NCBI RefSeq assembly: GCF_900102545.1
Contig: NZ_FNBN01000001.1
Span: 1,318,221-1,382,220 of the forward strand
Direction of reading: 5' to 3'
Length of the DNA: 64,000 nt
DNA from: Chitinophaga filiformis
GTDB lineage: Bacteria > Bacteroidota > Bacteroidia > Chitinophagales > Chitinophagaceae
The notes beneath the pieces are model-generated. The model was not told where the DNA came from, did not search any database, and saw only the letters and a list, made by a program, of their open reading frames with translations. This document shows, in pieces, positions 19,606-28,581 of this stretch. The stretch's first letter is position 1; the number at the start of each line of letters is the position of its first letter. Made by a program: the position numbers and the translations under genes.

Positions 19606-21180
19606 ATGCTCATGAAGAACTACATTAAGAAAACCGCGCTCAGCATATTGATCGGAGGCAGCCTGTTTATGACCGGTTGCTCCAACTTCCTGGATGAAAG
19701 CGATCCATCCAACCTGTCGCCAGACAGCTATTATACCTTACCAGAACATGCTGATGCAGCTGTATATGCTGCTTATGCCCGCGCCCGTTTCATTGGCAGC
19801 GGTGCCGGTATCTTCTCTGCTAACTTCCAGATGCTGGATGCTCCTACAGGTACTGCCGCTACAGCTACAGCTCAGAACTCTGACCTGAACAACCTGCTAG
19901 GCCTTGTATATGATGGAGACAACCTCCATGTAAGACAATTCTGGACTGGCGCCTATAGAGTAATTGCACAGGCAAACCTTGCACTTGACAAGATTCCTGG
20001 CATCAATCCTATGGATGAAGCACAGAAAAAAAGAACGCTGGGGGAAGCCGCTTTCATGCGCGCATGGTCTTACTTCTACATTGTAAGACTTTGGGGTGAT
20101 GTACCATTGGTAACGAAACCTCAGTCACCTACTTCACCAGATTTCTATCCGTCACGTACAAGCACAGACAGCGTATACGCCCAGATTGTTGCGGATCTGA
20201 AAATGGCTGAAGAAGCTGGCCTGCCATGGATGGATGCTTCCGGTAGAGTAGGACTGGCGGCTATTAAAACAGAACTGGCAAAAGTATATCTGACGATGGC
20301 CGGCTATCCGCTGAACAAAGGTGCAGAATATTACAGGCTTGCAGCTGATAAGGCAAAAGAAGTAATTGATTATTCCAAGGCTCATACAAGTGAGCTCAAT
20401 CTGTTCGATGCTTACAGCCAGTTGCATGATGTAACAACCAACAACAAGGTAGAACACCTGTTCGAGGTACAATACCTGGCAGATATCGAGGGCAACCCGA
20501 TGCAGTCACTGATGCTACCAAACAACTCCCTGGCAAAGAATATCTCTGCTTTCGGCAGTGGTGTCGGTAGTTCTATCCCAACCTCTTCTTTCTATGATTC
20601 ATACAAGAAATTCGAGCCGAAGGACAAACGTACAGATCAACAGCAGTTCTTCTTTACTTACTATTTCGTAGATGGTAAAGGCGATACGTTCCGGTTAGAC
20701 AGACCATACATCTATAAACATTTCGATGTGGCTGGCCATGGTAAACCGGGCGCGCCTGGCACCGGTAGAAGTAACCTGAACATGCCTCAGATCCGCTTTG
20801 CAGAAACGCTCCTGATCTATGCAGAAGCCCAGAACAGGGCAGATGGTAATCCTAATGCAGATGCTTATGATGCATTAAACCGTGTACGCGGCAGAGCAGG
20901 TCTCGATCCTGTATCAGGGTTGGCACAAGGCACCTTTGAAGAAGCGGTATGGCGCGAGCGCTGGCATGAGTTCTGTTATGAAGGTATCACCTGGTTCGAT
21001 ATGGTACGTCTGAGAAAAGTTTACAACGAAGACAATAACGGCTTCGACAACTTTGTAGGACATGTTAACAAAAATTCCGGTGCGACACTGGCAGAGAAAC
21101 ACCTGCTGTTCCCGTTACCAATCCAGGAAATGCGTAACAACCCAAATCTGAGACCTCAGAATACAGGCTACGGTTCATAA
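19606..21180 (+). CDS. SusD/RagB-family nutrient-binding outer-membrane lipoprotein
   Basis: This 524-residue protein starts with a lipoprotein signal ending LFMTGC, then the typical SNFLDESDPSNLSPDSYY start of SusD proteins. The TPR-like core includes GEAAFMRAWSYFYIVRLWGDVPL, and the C-terminal RagB/SusD region shows IRFAETLLIYAEAQNRADG, ALNRVRGRAGL, WRERWHEFCYEG and a final LLFPLPIQEMRNNPNL. It forms the hinged lid over the SusC barrel and binds substrate at the cell surface. It follows susC by 24 nt. An ATG two codons downstream is an equally possible start. Confidence 0.95.
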   Translation: MLMKNYIKKTALSILIGGSLFMTGCSNFLDESDPSNLSPDSYYTLPEHADAAVYAAYARARFIGSGAGIFSANFQMLDAPTGTAATATAQNSDLNNLLGLVYDGDNLHVRQFWTGAYRVIAQANLALDKIPGINPMDEAQKKRTLGEAAFMRAWSYFYIVRLWGDVPLVTKPQSPTSPDFYPSRTSTDSVYAQIVADLKMAEEAGLPWMDASGRVGLAAIKTELAKVYLTMAGYPLNKGAEYYRLAADKAKEVIDYSKAHTSELNLFDAYSQLHDVTTNNKVEHLFEVQYLADIEGNPMQSLMLPNNSLAKNISAFGSGVGSSIPTSSFYDSYKKFEPKDKRTDQQQFFFTYYFVDGKGDTFRLDRPYIYKHFDVAGHGKPGAPGTGRSNLNMPQIRFAETLLIYAEAQNRADGNPNADAYDALNRVRGRAGLDPVSGLAQGTFEEAVWRERWHEFCYEGITWFDMVRLRKVYNEDNNGFDNFVGHVNKNSGATLAEKHLLFPLPIQEMRNNPNLRPQNTGYGS

Positions 21181-21198
21181 GATCAGTTCCTTCCAATA

Positions 21199-21240
21199 AA
21201 AAGAAAGGGCCTCGTTTTGAAACGAGGCCCTTTCTTTTTA
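21199..21240. terminator. bidirectional intrinsic terminator
   Basis: AAAGAAAGGGCCTCGTTT pairs with AAACGAGGCCCTTTCTTT, A-run on one side and T-run on the other, between converging susD-like and map genes. Confidence 0.92.
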
Positions 21241-21252
21241 TTCATAATCTTG

Positions 21253-22017
21253 TTAGTCCCAGATCTGGTTGGCAGCAGTCAGGATCACCGGCTGTCCATC
21301 TGTTACAATGATCGTATGTTCATGCTGCGCTACAAAACTACCGTCGTTGGTTACCAGCGTCCAGCCATCGCCCATATCATAAGCATAAGACGCTTTTGTA
21401 GAGATAAACGTCTCAATGGCAACAACACTATTCTTCCGGAAACGATTCCTGTTCATGCGGTCATAATAGTTGGGAATCTCTTTCGGCTCTTCATGCAGAC
21501 TTCTGCCAACGCCATGTCCCACAAGGTTTCTGATCACCCTGTAACCCATCTTCTTTGCGGTTGACTCAATAAGATGCCCAACATCTGCGATCTTCACACC
21601 GCCTCTGATCTCACTGATCGCCTTCTGCAATATCAGCTTTGAAGCATTTACCAGCGGATTATGATTGTGAATGTCATTTCCCAATACAAATGATCCGCCG
21701 TTATCACCCCAGTAACCATTCAGTTCTGCAGAAACATCTATGTTCACCAGATCTCCTTCCTGCAGTATTTTATTCCCTGTAGGGATACCATGCGCTACCT
21801 CATTATTTACGCTGATACAAGTCCAGCCGGGAAATCCATAGGTCAGCTTCGGTGCAGACTTCGCGCCCATTTCATTCAATAGCCTGCCGCCATATTCATC
21901 CAGTTCCTTTGCCGACATACCCGGACTGGCATATTCCCTCATCTTCCGTAATGCAATGCCAACGGCCTCACTCACTGCCTGCATACCAGAAAGGTCTGCA
22001 TTGGATGTTATAGACAT
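21253..22017 (-). CDS. map: type I methionine aminopeptidase
   Basis: The enzyme removes the initiator methionine from new proteins. All five metal ligands of the pita-bread fold are present in its 254 residues: D94 (NIDVSAE), D105 (GYWGDNGG), H168 (LVGHGVGRSLHEEP), E202 (AIETFIS) and E233 (QHEHT). H76 in NNEVAHGIP is the substrate-binding His. It is encoded 8 nt behind tmk and probably cotranscribed with it. This is a stand-alone copy outside the ribosomal-protein operon; genomes of this group often have more than one. Confidence 0.96.
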   Translation of the reverse strand: MSITSNADLSGMQAVSEAVGIALRKMREYASPGMSAKELDEYGGRLLNEMGAKSAPKLTYGFPGWTCISVNNEVAHGIPTGNKILQEGDLVNIDVSAELNGYWGDNGGSFVLGNDIHNHNPLVNASKLILQKAISEIRGGVKIADVGHLIESTAKKMGYRVIRNLVGHGVGRSLHEEPKEIPNYYDRMNRNRFRKNSVVAIETFISTKASYAYDMGDGWTLVTNDGSFVAQHEHTIIVTDGQPVILTAANQIWD

Positions 22018-22025
22018 GATCTTAA

Positions 22026-22712
22026 TTATTTTGTTATGTTATGTATAATGGCTGCGTGGATCTCTTCGATAGACTTCATCTTCCCGCTACCATCATAACA
22101 AATGATCTTTGTGACAGTAGGGTCAGTATCCGCTAATATTTCATACTCCTGTTTCACCGCCAGCTGAAGGGAAAAATCTTTCTCATGAATATCGTCTTTT
22201 CCATTCAGGTACTTCCTTTCCTCACCTGAGCGCCTTTCTGTCAATGCTTTCTCTGTGAAAGAAAAGGGCACATCCAGGTAAACAGAAAGATCGGGCTGGG
22301 GAATACGGTTGTATTCATATTCAAACATGTTGATCCATTCGCGCAGCTCTTGTTTCTCTTTTTCTGTATGCAGCTTCGCACACTGGAAAGCAATATTCGA
22401 CAGCACATAGCGGTCTACCAGTACCACATATCCACTGGCCAGCCATTCGTTGATATTGTGTGCAAATGCCTTTCTGTCTTCGGCAAATAACAGCGCCACC
22501 AATTGTGGGTGTACATTTTTCACATCTCCGAACTCACCCCGCAGGAATTTAGCGATCAGTTCTCCGAATACGCCTTCCTGTACAATAGGGAAGTGTACAA
22601 ACCTTGTTTCTATACCCTGCTTATTAAAATATTCCGTTAGTAAAGCGATCTGGGTAGACTTACCTGCCCCGTCCAGTCCTTCAATGGCAATAAACCTGCT
22701 GTTATGCTGCAT
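22026..22712 (-). CDS. tmk: thymidylate kinase
   Basis: It phosphorylates dTMP to dTDP for DNA synthesis. The P-loop GLDGAGKST lies at residues 12-20, the DRY-like motif appears as LVDRYVLSNIAFQ, and YLDVPFSFTEKALTERR resembles the LID/base-binding region. At 228 residues it is slightly longer than the E. coli enzyme. It is the first gene of a leftward pair with map. Confidence 0.92.
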   Translation of the reverse strand: MQHNSRFIAIEGLDGAGKSTQIALLTEYFNKQGIETRFVHFPIVQEGVFGELIAKFLRGEFGDVKNVHPQLVALLFAEDRKAFAHNINEWLASGYVVLVDRYVLSNIAFQCAKLHTEKEKQELREWINMFEYEYNRIPQPDLSVYLDVPFSFTEKALTERRSGEERKYLNGKDDIHEKDFSLQLAVKQEYEILADTDPTVTKIICYDGSGKMKSIEEIHAAIIHNITK

Positions 22713-22769
22713 TAAAAATCAGTTAAAACTATCTGCAAAGATACCACTAATTCAGGGTTAGATCACCGG

Positions 22770-23147
22770 TTAGACTCCCGCAGTATATTTTTCGCGCGAT
22801 GCGTAGATGCCCTGCATATTTGCCTCGGCCCATTGAGCCAATCCCTCCAGATGAGGCAGGAGGGAACGCCCTCTTTCTGTAAGGCTGTATTCTACTTTGG
22901 GAGGGATCTCCGCATATACCTTACGGACTACCAGTCCATCTGCCTCCAGGATCTTAAGCGTAACAGTCAACATTTTCTGTGAAATATCCCCGATCCCATG
23001 ATGCAGTTGATTGAACCGCATCGTGCCTTCATGCCCCAGGATGATGATGATCAGCATTGACCATTTGTCACCTAAACGGTCTAATACATTCCTTACCGCA
23101 CAGTTGCCTCCACCGGCAGCACGATATTTTTTTAAAGTTTCCATCAT
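22770..23147 (-). CDS. HxlR-family transcriptional regulator
   Basis: A 125-residue winged-helix protein. C16 in NCAVRNVLDRLGDKWSMLI lies at the position of the redox/aldehyde-sensing Cys of HxlR/HypR/QorR proteins. The wing region is RFNQLHHGIGDISQKMLTVT. It is divergent from an NAD(P)H:quinone oxidoreductase-like gene, the classic arrangement for QorR, which represses the adjacent oxidoreductase until oxidised. A palindromic operator candidate lies between them. The start may be either of the first two ATGs. Confidence 0.92.
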   Translation of the reverse strand: MMETLKKYRAAGGGNCAVRNVLDRLGDKWSMLIIIILGHEGTMRFNQLHHGIGDISQKMLTVTLKILEADGLVVRKVYAEIPPKVEYSLTERGRSLLPHLEGLAQWAEANMQGIYASREKYTAGV

Positions 23148-23231
23148 TTTAATACATTGATAATCAACAATAGTTACTTCGCCGTAACAATCGAACCGAA
23201 TGGTGCCTTCTTGTCAGGCATTTCCCGGCGT

Positions 23232-23257
23232 CTTACTTTTGACTTACTAAAAGTAAG
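23232..23257. promoter_or_regulatory. candidate HxlR operator overlapping a -7 box
   Basis: CTTACTTTT and AAAAGTAAG form a perfect 9-bp inverted repeat with an 8-nt spacer; a second nested palindrome is ACTTACT/AGTAAGT. The -7 box TACTTTTG (23234-23241) of the rightward oxidoreductase gene lies inside it, so binding should block that promoter. Confidence 0.6.
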
Positions 23258-23297
23258 TAAAGGCAATTAAGTAACCAATACAGTAAAATTAACGAAA

Positions 23298-24173
23298 ATG
23301 GGAAAAATATTAGTAACAGGAGTAACGGGACATCTTGGTCGTATCGTATTAGACAAATTGCTTGCCAAGGTACCGGCTTCCAATGTAAAGGTATTAGTAC
23401 GTGATGAAGCCAAAGCAGCCCCTTTCAGGCAATTGGGTGTGGAAGTGGCAATAGGTAGCTATGATGATAAAACTTCGCTCGTAAACGCCTTCAAAGACGT
23501 GGACAAGCTGTATTTTATATCGGGCAGCGATGTTGCCAAACGCAGTCAACAGCATGAAAATGTGGTGAATGCAGCTGTAGAAGCGAAAGTAGGCCATGTG
23601 GTGTACACCAGTTTCCAGCGGAAAAACGAAACCAGCACATCTCCTATTTATTTTGTTGCTTCCAGCCACCTGCTGACAGAAAACCTGCTGAAGTCATCCG
23701 GGCTGAAATATACCATTCTTAAACATGGCATATACACCGAGATGATACCGATGTTCATAGGAGACAGGGTACTGGAAACCGGTATGATCTTCCAGCCGGC
23801 AGGTGAGGGTAAAACAGCCTTTATACTGCGCAGCGATCTGGCAGACGCCGGTGTGGAAGCACTGACAGGCGAGGGTCATGAAAACCGCAGTTATGAACTG
23901 ACAGGACCTGCAGCGGTATCTTACGCGGAAATAGCTGCAAAGCTCTCCGCTGTTACCGGTAAAAACGTGTCCTATGTATCGCCAGCGCCGGAAGTATTTG
24001 CGGCTGAATTAACAAAAGCAGGTGTACCTGCAGAATACATCGGGTTATTTACAGGATTTAGCGTAGCCACCAAAGAAGGAGAGTTCGCAGGCACCAGCTC
24101 CGACCTGGAAAAACTGATCGGCAAAAAAGGAGGAAGCGTAGAAGCATTCCTGGAGCAGGAATACGGCAAATAA
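23298..24173 (+). CDS. NmrA-like NAD(P)-dependent oxidoreductase (QOR2-type)
   Basis: This 291-residue atypical short-chain dehydrogenase starts with the dinucleotide-binding motif GVTGHLGRIV (residues 7-16) and continues with VLVRDEAKA (NADP preference region), VVYTSFQRK and TILKHGIYTEM. It resembles E. coli QorB, NAD(P)H:quinone oxidoreductase 2, which lacks the usual YxxxK pair. Probable role: reduction of quinones or other electrophiles under control of the divergent HxlR regulator. The exact substrate is inferred from context. Confidence 0.88.
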   Translation: MGKILVTGVTGHLGRIVLDKLLAKVPASNVKVLVRDEAKAAPFRQLGVEVAIGSYDDKTSLVNAFKDVDKLYFISGSDVAKRSQQHENVVNAAVEAKVGHVVYTSFQRKNETSTSPIYFVASSHLLTENLLKSSGLKYTILKHGIYTEMIPMFIGDRVLETGMIFQPAGEGKTAFILRSDLADAGVEALTGEGHENRSYELTGPAAVSYAEIAAKLSAVTGKNVSYVSPAPEVFAAELTKAGVPAEYIGLFTGFSVATKEGEFAGTSSDLEKLIGKKGGSVEAFLEQEYGK

Positions 24174-24210
24174 GCCCAATAATCAGCACACAGAGAACTG
24201 TGAAATAAAG

Positions 24211-24247
24211 AAGTACCTCGTTTAGATACCGGGGTACTTTCTTATTT
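24211..24247 (+). terminator. intrinsic terminator of QOR2-type gene
   Basis: AAGTACC pairs with GGTACTT, with extra CG pairs inside, followed by TCTTATTTT. Confidence 0.7.
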
Positions 24248-24311
24248 TACAGCAGCGTATATACAGATATACCGGGCAACATTTGCCATTAAAACTGTGT
24301 TCATAACTACA

Positions 24312-25184
24312 ATGAAGCTGTCGTATAAAAATAATAAGACTTCCGGGGAATGCAGGCTGACATTGGACGAAGAAGAATTCGACCGGTACTTCTACGGAAA
24401 AGACCGGAAAGATAAATTGCTGACCATTGCCTGGAACAGGGGCGCCTCCCAGGAAGTGTTAGTTGACGGTGTAAAGTATAACTTCCCATCCAATACCGTC
24501 CTGTGCCTGATGGTCAATCAGACCTTTCAGTTCGCTAACCCAACATGCATCGTTGCATGGCAGTTTAACCGGCCGTTTTATTGTATTGTAGACCATGATA
24601 AGGAAGTAAGCTGTGTTGGCTTTCTCTTCTATGGCTCGCGCGACATGATGTTCATTGAACTGGATGAAGCCAAACAGTATAAAATTGATCTGCTGCTGAA
24701 GGTATTCCTGGACGAGTTCGAAACGGTGGACAATATTCAGCAGGATATGTTGCAAATGCTTTTGAAAAGGCTGATCATTATCATCACCCGTCTGGCGAAA
24801 GAACAATATCTGGATGAAGAAGAACTACCGGCAGCAAAGCTGGACATTGTGCGCCAGTATAATCTGCTGGTAGAGAAAAACTATAAGGTTGAACACCGCG
24901 TAAAGTTCTATGCAGATCAACTTAACCGTTCCCCCAAGACGCTTGCCAACCTTTTTGCATTGTACAACGACAAGTCGCCTCTCATCATTATTCAGGACAG
25001 GGTAATACTTGAAGCCAAACGCCTTTTACTATATACCGATAAATCAGCCAAGGAAATAGCCTATGAGCTGGGGTTTGCAGATGCCGCGCACTTCAGCGCG
25101 TTCTTCAAAAAAATCACGTCCTATGCTCCTTCCGATTTCCGGGGCAATAAGCCTTCTATTCTTGCAGGTGGCGACAGTTGTTAA
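24312..25184 (+). CDS. AraC-family transcriptional regulator
   Basis: From the ATG used here, 290 residues; a GTG five codons upstream is less likely. The N-terminal half is a cupin-like sensing domain (VLCLMVNQTFQFANPTCIVA). The C-terminal part has the two AraC helix-turn-helices: HRVKFYADQLNRSPKTLANLF and the signature AKEIAYELGFADAAHFSAFF. The effector and targets are unknown. Neighbouring genes converge on or diverge from it, giving no strong hint. Confidence 0.9.
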   Translation: MKLSYKNNKTSGECRLTLDEEEFDRYFYGKDRKDKLLTIAWNRGASQEVLVDGVKYNFPSNTVLCLMVNQTFQFANPTCIVAWQFNRPFYCIVDHDKEVSCVGFLFYGSRDMMFIELDEAKQYKIDLLLKVFLDEFETVDNIQQDMLQMLLKRLIIIITRLAKEQYLDEEELPAAKLDIVRQYNLLVEKNYKVEHRVKFYADQLNRSPKTLANLFALYNDKSPLIIIQDRVILEAKRLLLYTDKSAKEIAYELGFADAAHFSAFFKKITSYAPSDFRGNKPSILAGGDSC

Positions 25185-25199
25185 ATAGTTACCCCCATG

Positions 25200-25868
25200 C
25201 TATTCATTACCACTTGTAGCCCGTCCTACTATTGCCACAGGTAACGCAACAAATGCTTTATACAGTTGCACTAATGCAGTACTCAGCAGCGCGATGCCCA
25301 CTATCCAGTTCAGGAGTACCTGTTGCTCCAACAGGTGATCTATCAGAAACCGTCCTGCCAGGGCATATATTGTAAAAGCCAGCGCTGTTCCCATCCCTAT
25401 AGCCAGCACATAAAAGTTATGCGCGGCCGGATTATCGTTCAGTACATGCTTTGCTTTCAGCACTGCTGTCCAACCTATCCAGAATGGTATATGCAGGGGA
25501 TTGATAATGCTTAGCAACACTCCTGATAAAAGCGGATGCAAGGATGTAAAAGGCGTTTCCACCTGGAACATCAGCTTCTGCCAGGCGGCAGAAAGGCTGT
25601 TAAAGGCCAGTAGCAATAGTACCGCTCCTGTGATAAGGTTAAAGAACCATAATACCTGTTTCAGCCTCTCTAGTTGTTTCACTGCCAGCAGGACAAGGCG
25701 CACCAGCAGCATCTCTATAAAAATGGCCGCCACCGCAAACATGGCGACCCCTGTCAGGTTATCGGCAAAGCTGAAATTGGCTACCGTCAGATTCAGCGTG
25801 CCCAATGGCAACGAACCCGTAAAACTGATTCCCATGGCCCATCCTATTAATCTGATATGCTGTTTCAT
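25200..25868 (-). CDS. LysE-family transporter-like membrane protein
   Basis: Starting at the ATG that shares ATGA with the upstream gene, the protein is 222 residues with about six membrane helices. SFTGSLPLGTLNLTVANFSF near the N-terminus and the mid-protein SGVLLSIINPLHIPFWIGW fit the LysE/RhtB exporter pattern (Gly-Pro-N-terminal loop and NP-x3-FW). Family members export amino acids or small cations. It is the last gene of a six-gene operon whose substrate is unknown. The four-base overlap implies coupling with the NRDE/ATP-grasp gene. Family assignment is good; function is open. Confidence 0.78.
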   Translation of the reverse strand: MKQHIRLIGWAMGISFTGSLPLGTLNLTVANFSFADNLTGVAMFAVAAIFIEMLLVRLVLLAVKQLERLKQVLWFFNLITGAVLLLLAFNSLSAAWQKLMFQVETPFTSLHPLLSGVLLSIINPLHIPFWIGWTAVLKAKHVLNDNPAAHNFYVLAIGMGTALAFTIYALAGRFLIDHLLEQQVLLNWIVGIALLSTALVQLYKAFVALPVAIVGRATSGNE

Positions 25869-27658
25869 AACTGTCTGACCTGCTTTAAGTGTCTTGTATG
25901 ATGCTGTAACATCTTTATCCCTTCTGTAATATTCATTAAGGAGAGCCCTCTTCTTTCCGCATTCAGTCTGCTGATCCTGTACAATATCGTCCAATGCCGG
26001 CATATCTCTTTCCAGGCAAAGAACAGTGAATGCCCCGGGTCATAGACATGTGTTGGCTCGCTACCCGCTCCATTCAATTCTATAATGGAGAAATGCCGGC
26101 CTTTATTCAGATCTTCCCAACTTCTGAACTTAATATCCAGGCGACCATAATAAAACCCGGGAATCTGTTTACAGACCATATCTATCGCGTTTGTCAGTGT
26201 TCCATTGATCTTGTCGCTCAGGTCAACAAACAGCGCGCCCCGGCTATGGTTACCATAAGGTACTACCACCTGACGTTGTCCTGCCGGCAATACAATATCC
26301 AGTGCAGCACCCAGGGTTATCCGGAGGGAAGGCAGCTGCAATAATGCCCTGTCCTGTTGTTCAAGCAAGGTCTCTATAGTCGATGTTCCATCACCGGTAA
26401 CAGACAGGAATTCTTTCCCGACAATACCGGAAATATGTCCCCGCTTTTCTCCCGGCATGCGGTAATAGAAAATACCGGCTTCCTGCGGATGATCAATATA
26501 TTCCTGCACAATGAAATCTACTTTACTAAGCCGGCAATAAGTTTCCAGCTCCGCCTCGGAATGCAGCAGCTTTACCTGTACGCCCCGTTCTCCCATATCC
26601 GGTTTGGCTATTAAAGGGAAACTTATTCCTTTACTCTTCAATTGATTAATTATTGTTTCAGGAGCGGTACCGGCCCTGCAAAATTGTGTCTGCGGATAAT
26701 ATTGCTGCGGTATCAGGTCATAGATCTCGCTTTTACGCTCCTGTGCAAAACCAGCATTCCTGATACCCGGATTGGCGGCACTGAAGAAAAAGAAGGAACG
26801 GGCTTTTATGCTAAGCCATAGCCAGTAAATATATACTGGTCCGTAGATGAGGTAAGACGGCCAGTATTCCCAGTGAAAAGCCCTGATCATTATTCTCCGG
26901 GCAGCCAGCTGCCATTTAACTATAGCCTTCTTCCTGCTGGCCCGGTCTTTCCGGGTAAATATCTTTTCAACGTCTCTGCTGATCTGCAGATCTCTATATT
27001 GCATCTTTAAATGATCGCCAGCGATAAATATTGAGGTAATACTAACAGTGCTTATCTTATTTTCCCGGTTCATAACCAGGTTATTTCTTACATCACCTTT
27101 TCCTGCATGCTGATGAAAACGCAGTATCTCTTCGCTATTGATCTGATCATGTTTTTGATCCAACCAGTCATGGAACCACTGTTTTCTTTCCTGTGCTTCC
27201 AGCTCATTATACAAAGTCACCGACGACCAGATATAAGCCTTCTCTGCATCCAGTAACAGGCGATGTTTCTGGAAACCATCCCAGCGGCATTCCCAGAGCT
27301 TCCCGTTTCTCCAAACGACCAGTGTAAAGGGTTCTATTCCTTCAAGGGTCGTTTCACGAAATTGCCGTTCTGGATCAGGCGCTGCTATCACATCCAGCAA
27401 TATTAATCCACGGCTCCTGCGGTATGGTGGTTGACGCAAATGTTTTATAAACGCTCCATTCAACAGCACCACAGCATCTCCGTTGTCTTTCAACGCAATC
27501 CAGCTACCGCCTGCATCCGGATCTTTTGGAAAAAGCAGTTGATATCCATTTCCGTAGAAATGCTCAGGATCTGATGCACGTCCTCTTGTTACATGCTCAT
27601 CCCTGTTGGAAGTAAGGTAGACGCCTGTTGCTGTTGGTATGAAGGTTACTGTACACAT
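25865..27658 (-). CDS. fusion of NRDE (TANGO2-like) and ATP-grasp domains
   Basis: A 597-residue two-domain protein. Residues 1-230 match the NRDE/TANGO2 family: MCTVTFIP with Cys2 as the predicted N-terminal nucleophile, YLTSNRDEHVTR, GGSWIALKDNG and ALLNG-like VLLNGAFIKH. A link with aromatic-rich segments (YWPSYLIYGPVYIYWLW, KARSFFFFSAANP) leads to an ATP-grasp domain, about 335-560: FPLIAKPDMGERG (nucleotide loop), FIVQEYID, YGRLDIKF and IELNGAGSEPTHVYDP (metal site). ATP-grasp enzymes ligate a carboxylate to an amine or thiol. The gene overlaps DinB-like upstream by 13 nt and LysE-like downstream by 4. TANGO2 relatives are linked to heme or acyl-CoA handling. Actual substrates are unknown. 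Confidence 0.85.
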   Translation of the reverse strand: MCTVTFIPTATGVYLTSNRDEHVTRGRASDPEHFYGNGYQLLFPKDPDAGGSWIALKDNGDAVVLLNGAFIKHLRQPPYRRSRGLILLDVIAAPDPERQFRETTLEGIEPFTLVVWRNGKLWECRWDGFQKHRLLLDAEKAYIWSSVTLYNELEAQERKQWFHDWLDQKHDQINSEEILRFHQHAGKGDVRNNLVMNRENKISTVSITSIFIAGDHLKMQYRDLQISRDVEKIFTRKDRASRKKAIVKWQLAARRIMIRAFHWEYWPSYLIYGPVYIYWLWLSIKARSFFFFSAANPGIRNAGFAQERKSEIYDLIPQQYYPQTQFCRAGTAPETIINQLKSKGISFPLIAKPDMGERGVQVKLLHSEAELETYCRLSKVDFIVQEYIDHPQEAGIFYYRMPGEKRGHISGIVGKEFLSVTGDGTSTIETLLEQQDRALLQLPSLRITLGAALDIVLPAGQRQVVVPYGNHSRGALFVDLSDKINGTLTNAIDMVCKQIPGFYYGRLDIKFRSWEDLNKGRHFSIIELNGAGSEPTHVYDPGHSLFFAWKEICRHWTILYRISRLNAERRGLSLMNITEGIKMLQHHTRHLKQVRQL

Positions 27659-28161
27659 GCATTCCTGTGTTTTAGCGTGGAAATAGCTACCCCGAATTCT
27701 TCCGGTAGCATAATGGTTGACACCGTACTTACTCCGATTCTCAGTAAGGCCATATGATGAACAGTATGTTCCAGGTTGTAGACCAATTCACGGCTGTAAT
27801 TTGTTTCTACAGCTCCCGGTTCCTCACTATCATTGCTGTAATCAATACTCAGGACCAATTTTCTGTCTTTCTTATCCAGTAAGGATATGACGCTTGCGAG
27901 ACTATCAATGGAGCAGGATCTGCTGGTTTCTATCCTGTAATCTCTTTTTCTTTTGTCATAGTTGACTTTCCCTGAGATATAGCCTGTATTCAGCTCCTGG
28001 AAGAATTCTATGATATGCCTTGTATGTTGCCCCAATGTAGCATTGGAGAGCAGTTTTATCGGCCGCACATACTGTTCGTCTGTAAGGCGCTCCAGCAGGT
28101 CCTGCAATTGCATGAGCAGTCCTGCGAGAGGAGCAGTCACCTGTGATACCGAAGTTGTCAT
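27646..28161 (-). CDS. DinB-superfamily protein
   Basis: This 171-residue helical protein has the DinB/YfiT metal-site pattern: H46 and H49 in GQHTRHIIEFF, and H132/H135/H136 in EHTVHHMALLRIG. The family includes divalent-metal-binding thiol transferases (bacillithiol, mycothiol) and many members of unknown function. Here it lies in a tight operon, sharing ATGA with the DoxX-like gene upstream and overlapping the NRDE/ATP-grasp gene downstream. The combination suggests a thiol or small-molecule conjugation step, but that is inference. Confidence 0.8.
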   Translation of the reverse strand: MTTSVSQVTAPLAGLLMQLQDLLERLTDEQYVRPIKLLSNATLGQHTRHIIEFFQELNTGYISGKVNYDKRKRDYRIETSRSCSIDSLASVISLLDKKDRKLVLSIDYSNDSEEPGAVETNYSRELVYNLEHTVHHMALLRIGVSTVSTIMLPEEFGVAISTLKHRNACVQ

Positions 28162-28559
28162 AACACAGTAGATTTAGGCTTAAAAAGCAAATGAAGTACC
28201 TGTGCCCTATACACCCATGCCAGCAAAGTGCTGCTTACAAATACCAGTAAAGCATAAATGAAAAGCAGGCCGCCGTCGTCCTGTACAACGATACCGAGTT
28301 TGGTGAGGTGGGAGAGGAGTGCCCCGGCCATCAACCCGGTTGCTAATACAGCTCCAAAACCGGTAGTGCGCGGGTAAAGGATCAGGATAGCGGCTAACAG
28401 CTCCAGGATACCGATCCCTATGCGCCCCCAGGGTTCCATCCCCAGCTTAGAAAATATGTAAATGGATTCAGGCGCGGCAGTAAACTTGAAGAAGAGTGTC
28501 TGCAGCATGATAATCGCAGCCACCAGCCGTAATATCCAGAGAATAACAACCTTGATCAT
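28158..28559 (-). CDS. DoxX-like four-helix membrane protein
   Basis: A 133-residue protein of four hydrophobic helices with the DoxX-like pattern: LRLVAAIIMLQTLFFKFTAAPES, then GRIGIGILELLAAILILYPRT and GAVLATGLMAGALLSHL. DoxX relatives are quinone-linked or envelope redox subunits, but many are uncharacterised. It follows a YHS gene by 22 nt and overlaps the DinB-like gene by 4 nt. Confidence 0.8.
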   Translation of the reverse strand: MIKVVILWILRLVAAIIMLQTLFFKFTAAPESIYIFSKLGMEPWGRIGIGILELLAAILILYPRTTGFGAVLATGLMAGALLSHLTKLGIVVQDDGGLLFIYALLVFVSSTLLAWVYRAQVLHLLFKPKSTVL

Positions 28560-28581
28560 AGTGCTTCTTTTTTGTTGGTGA

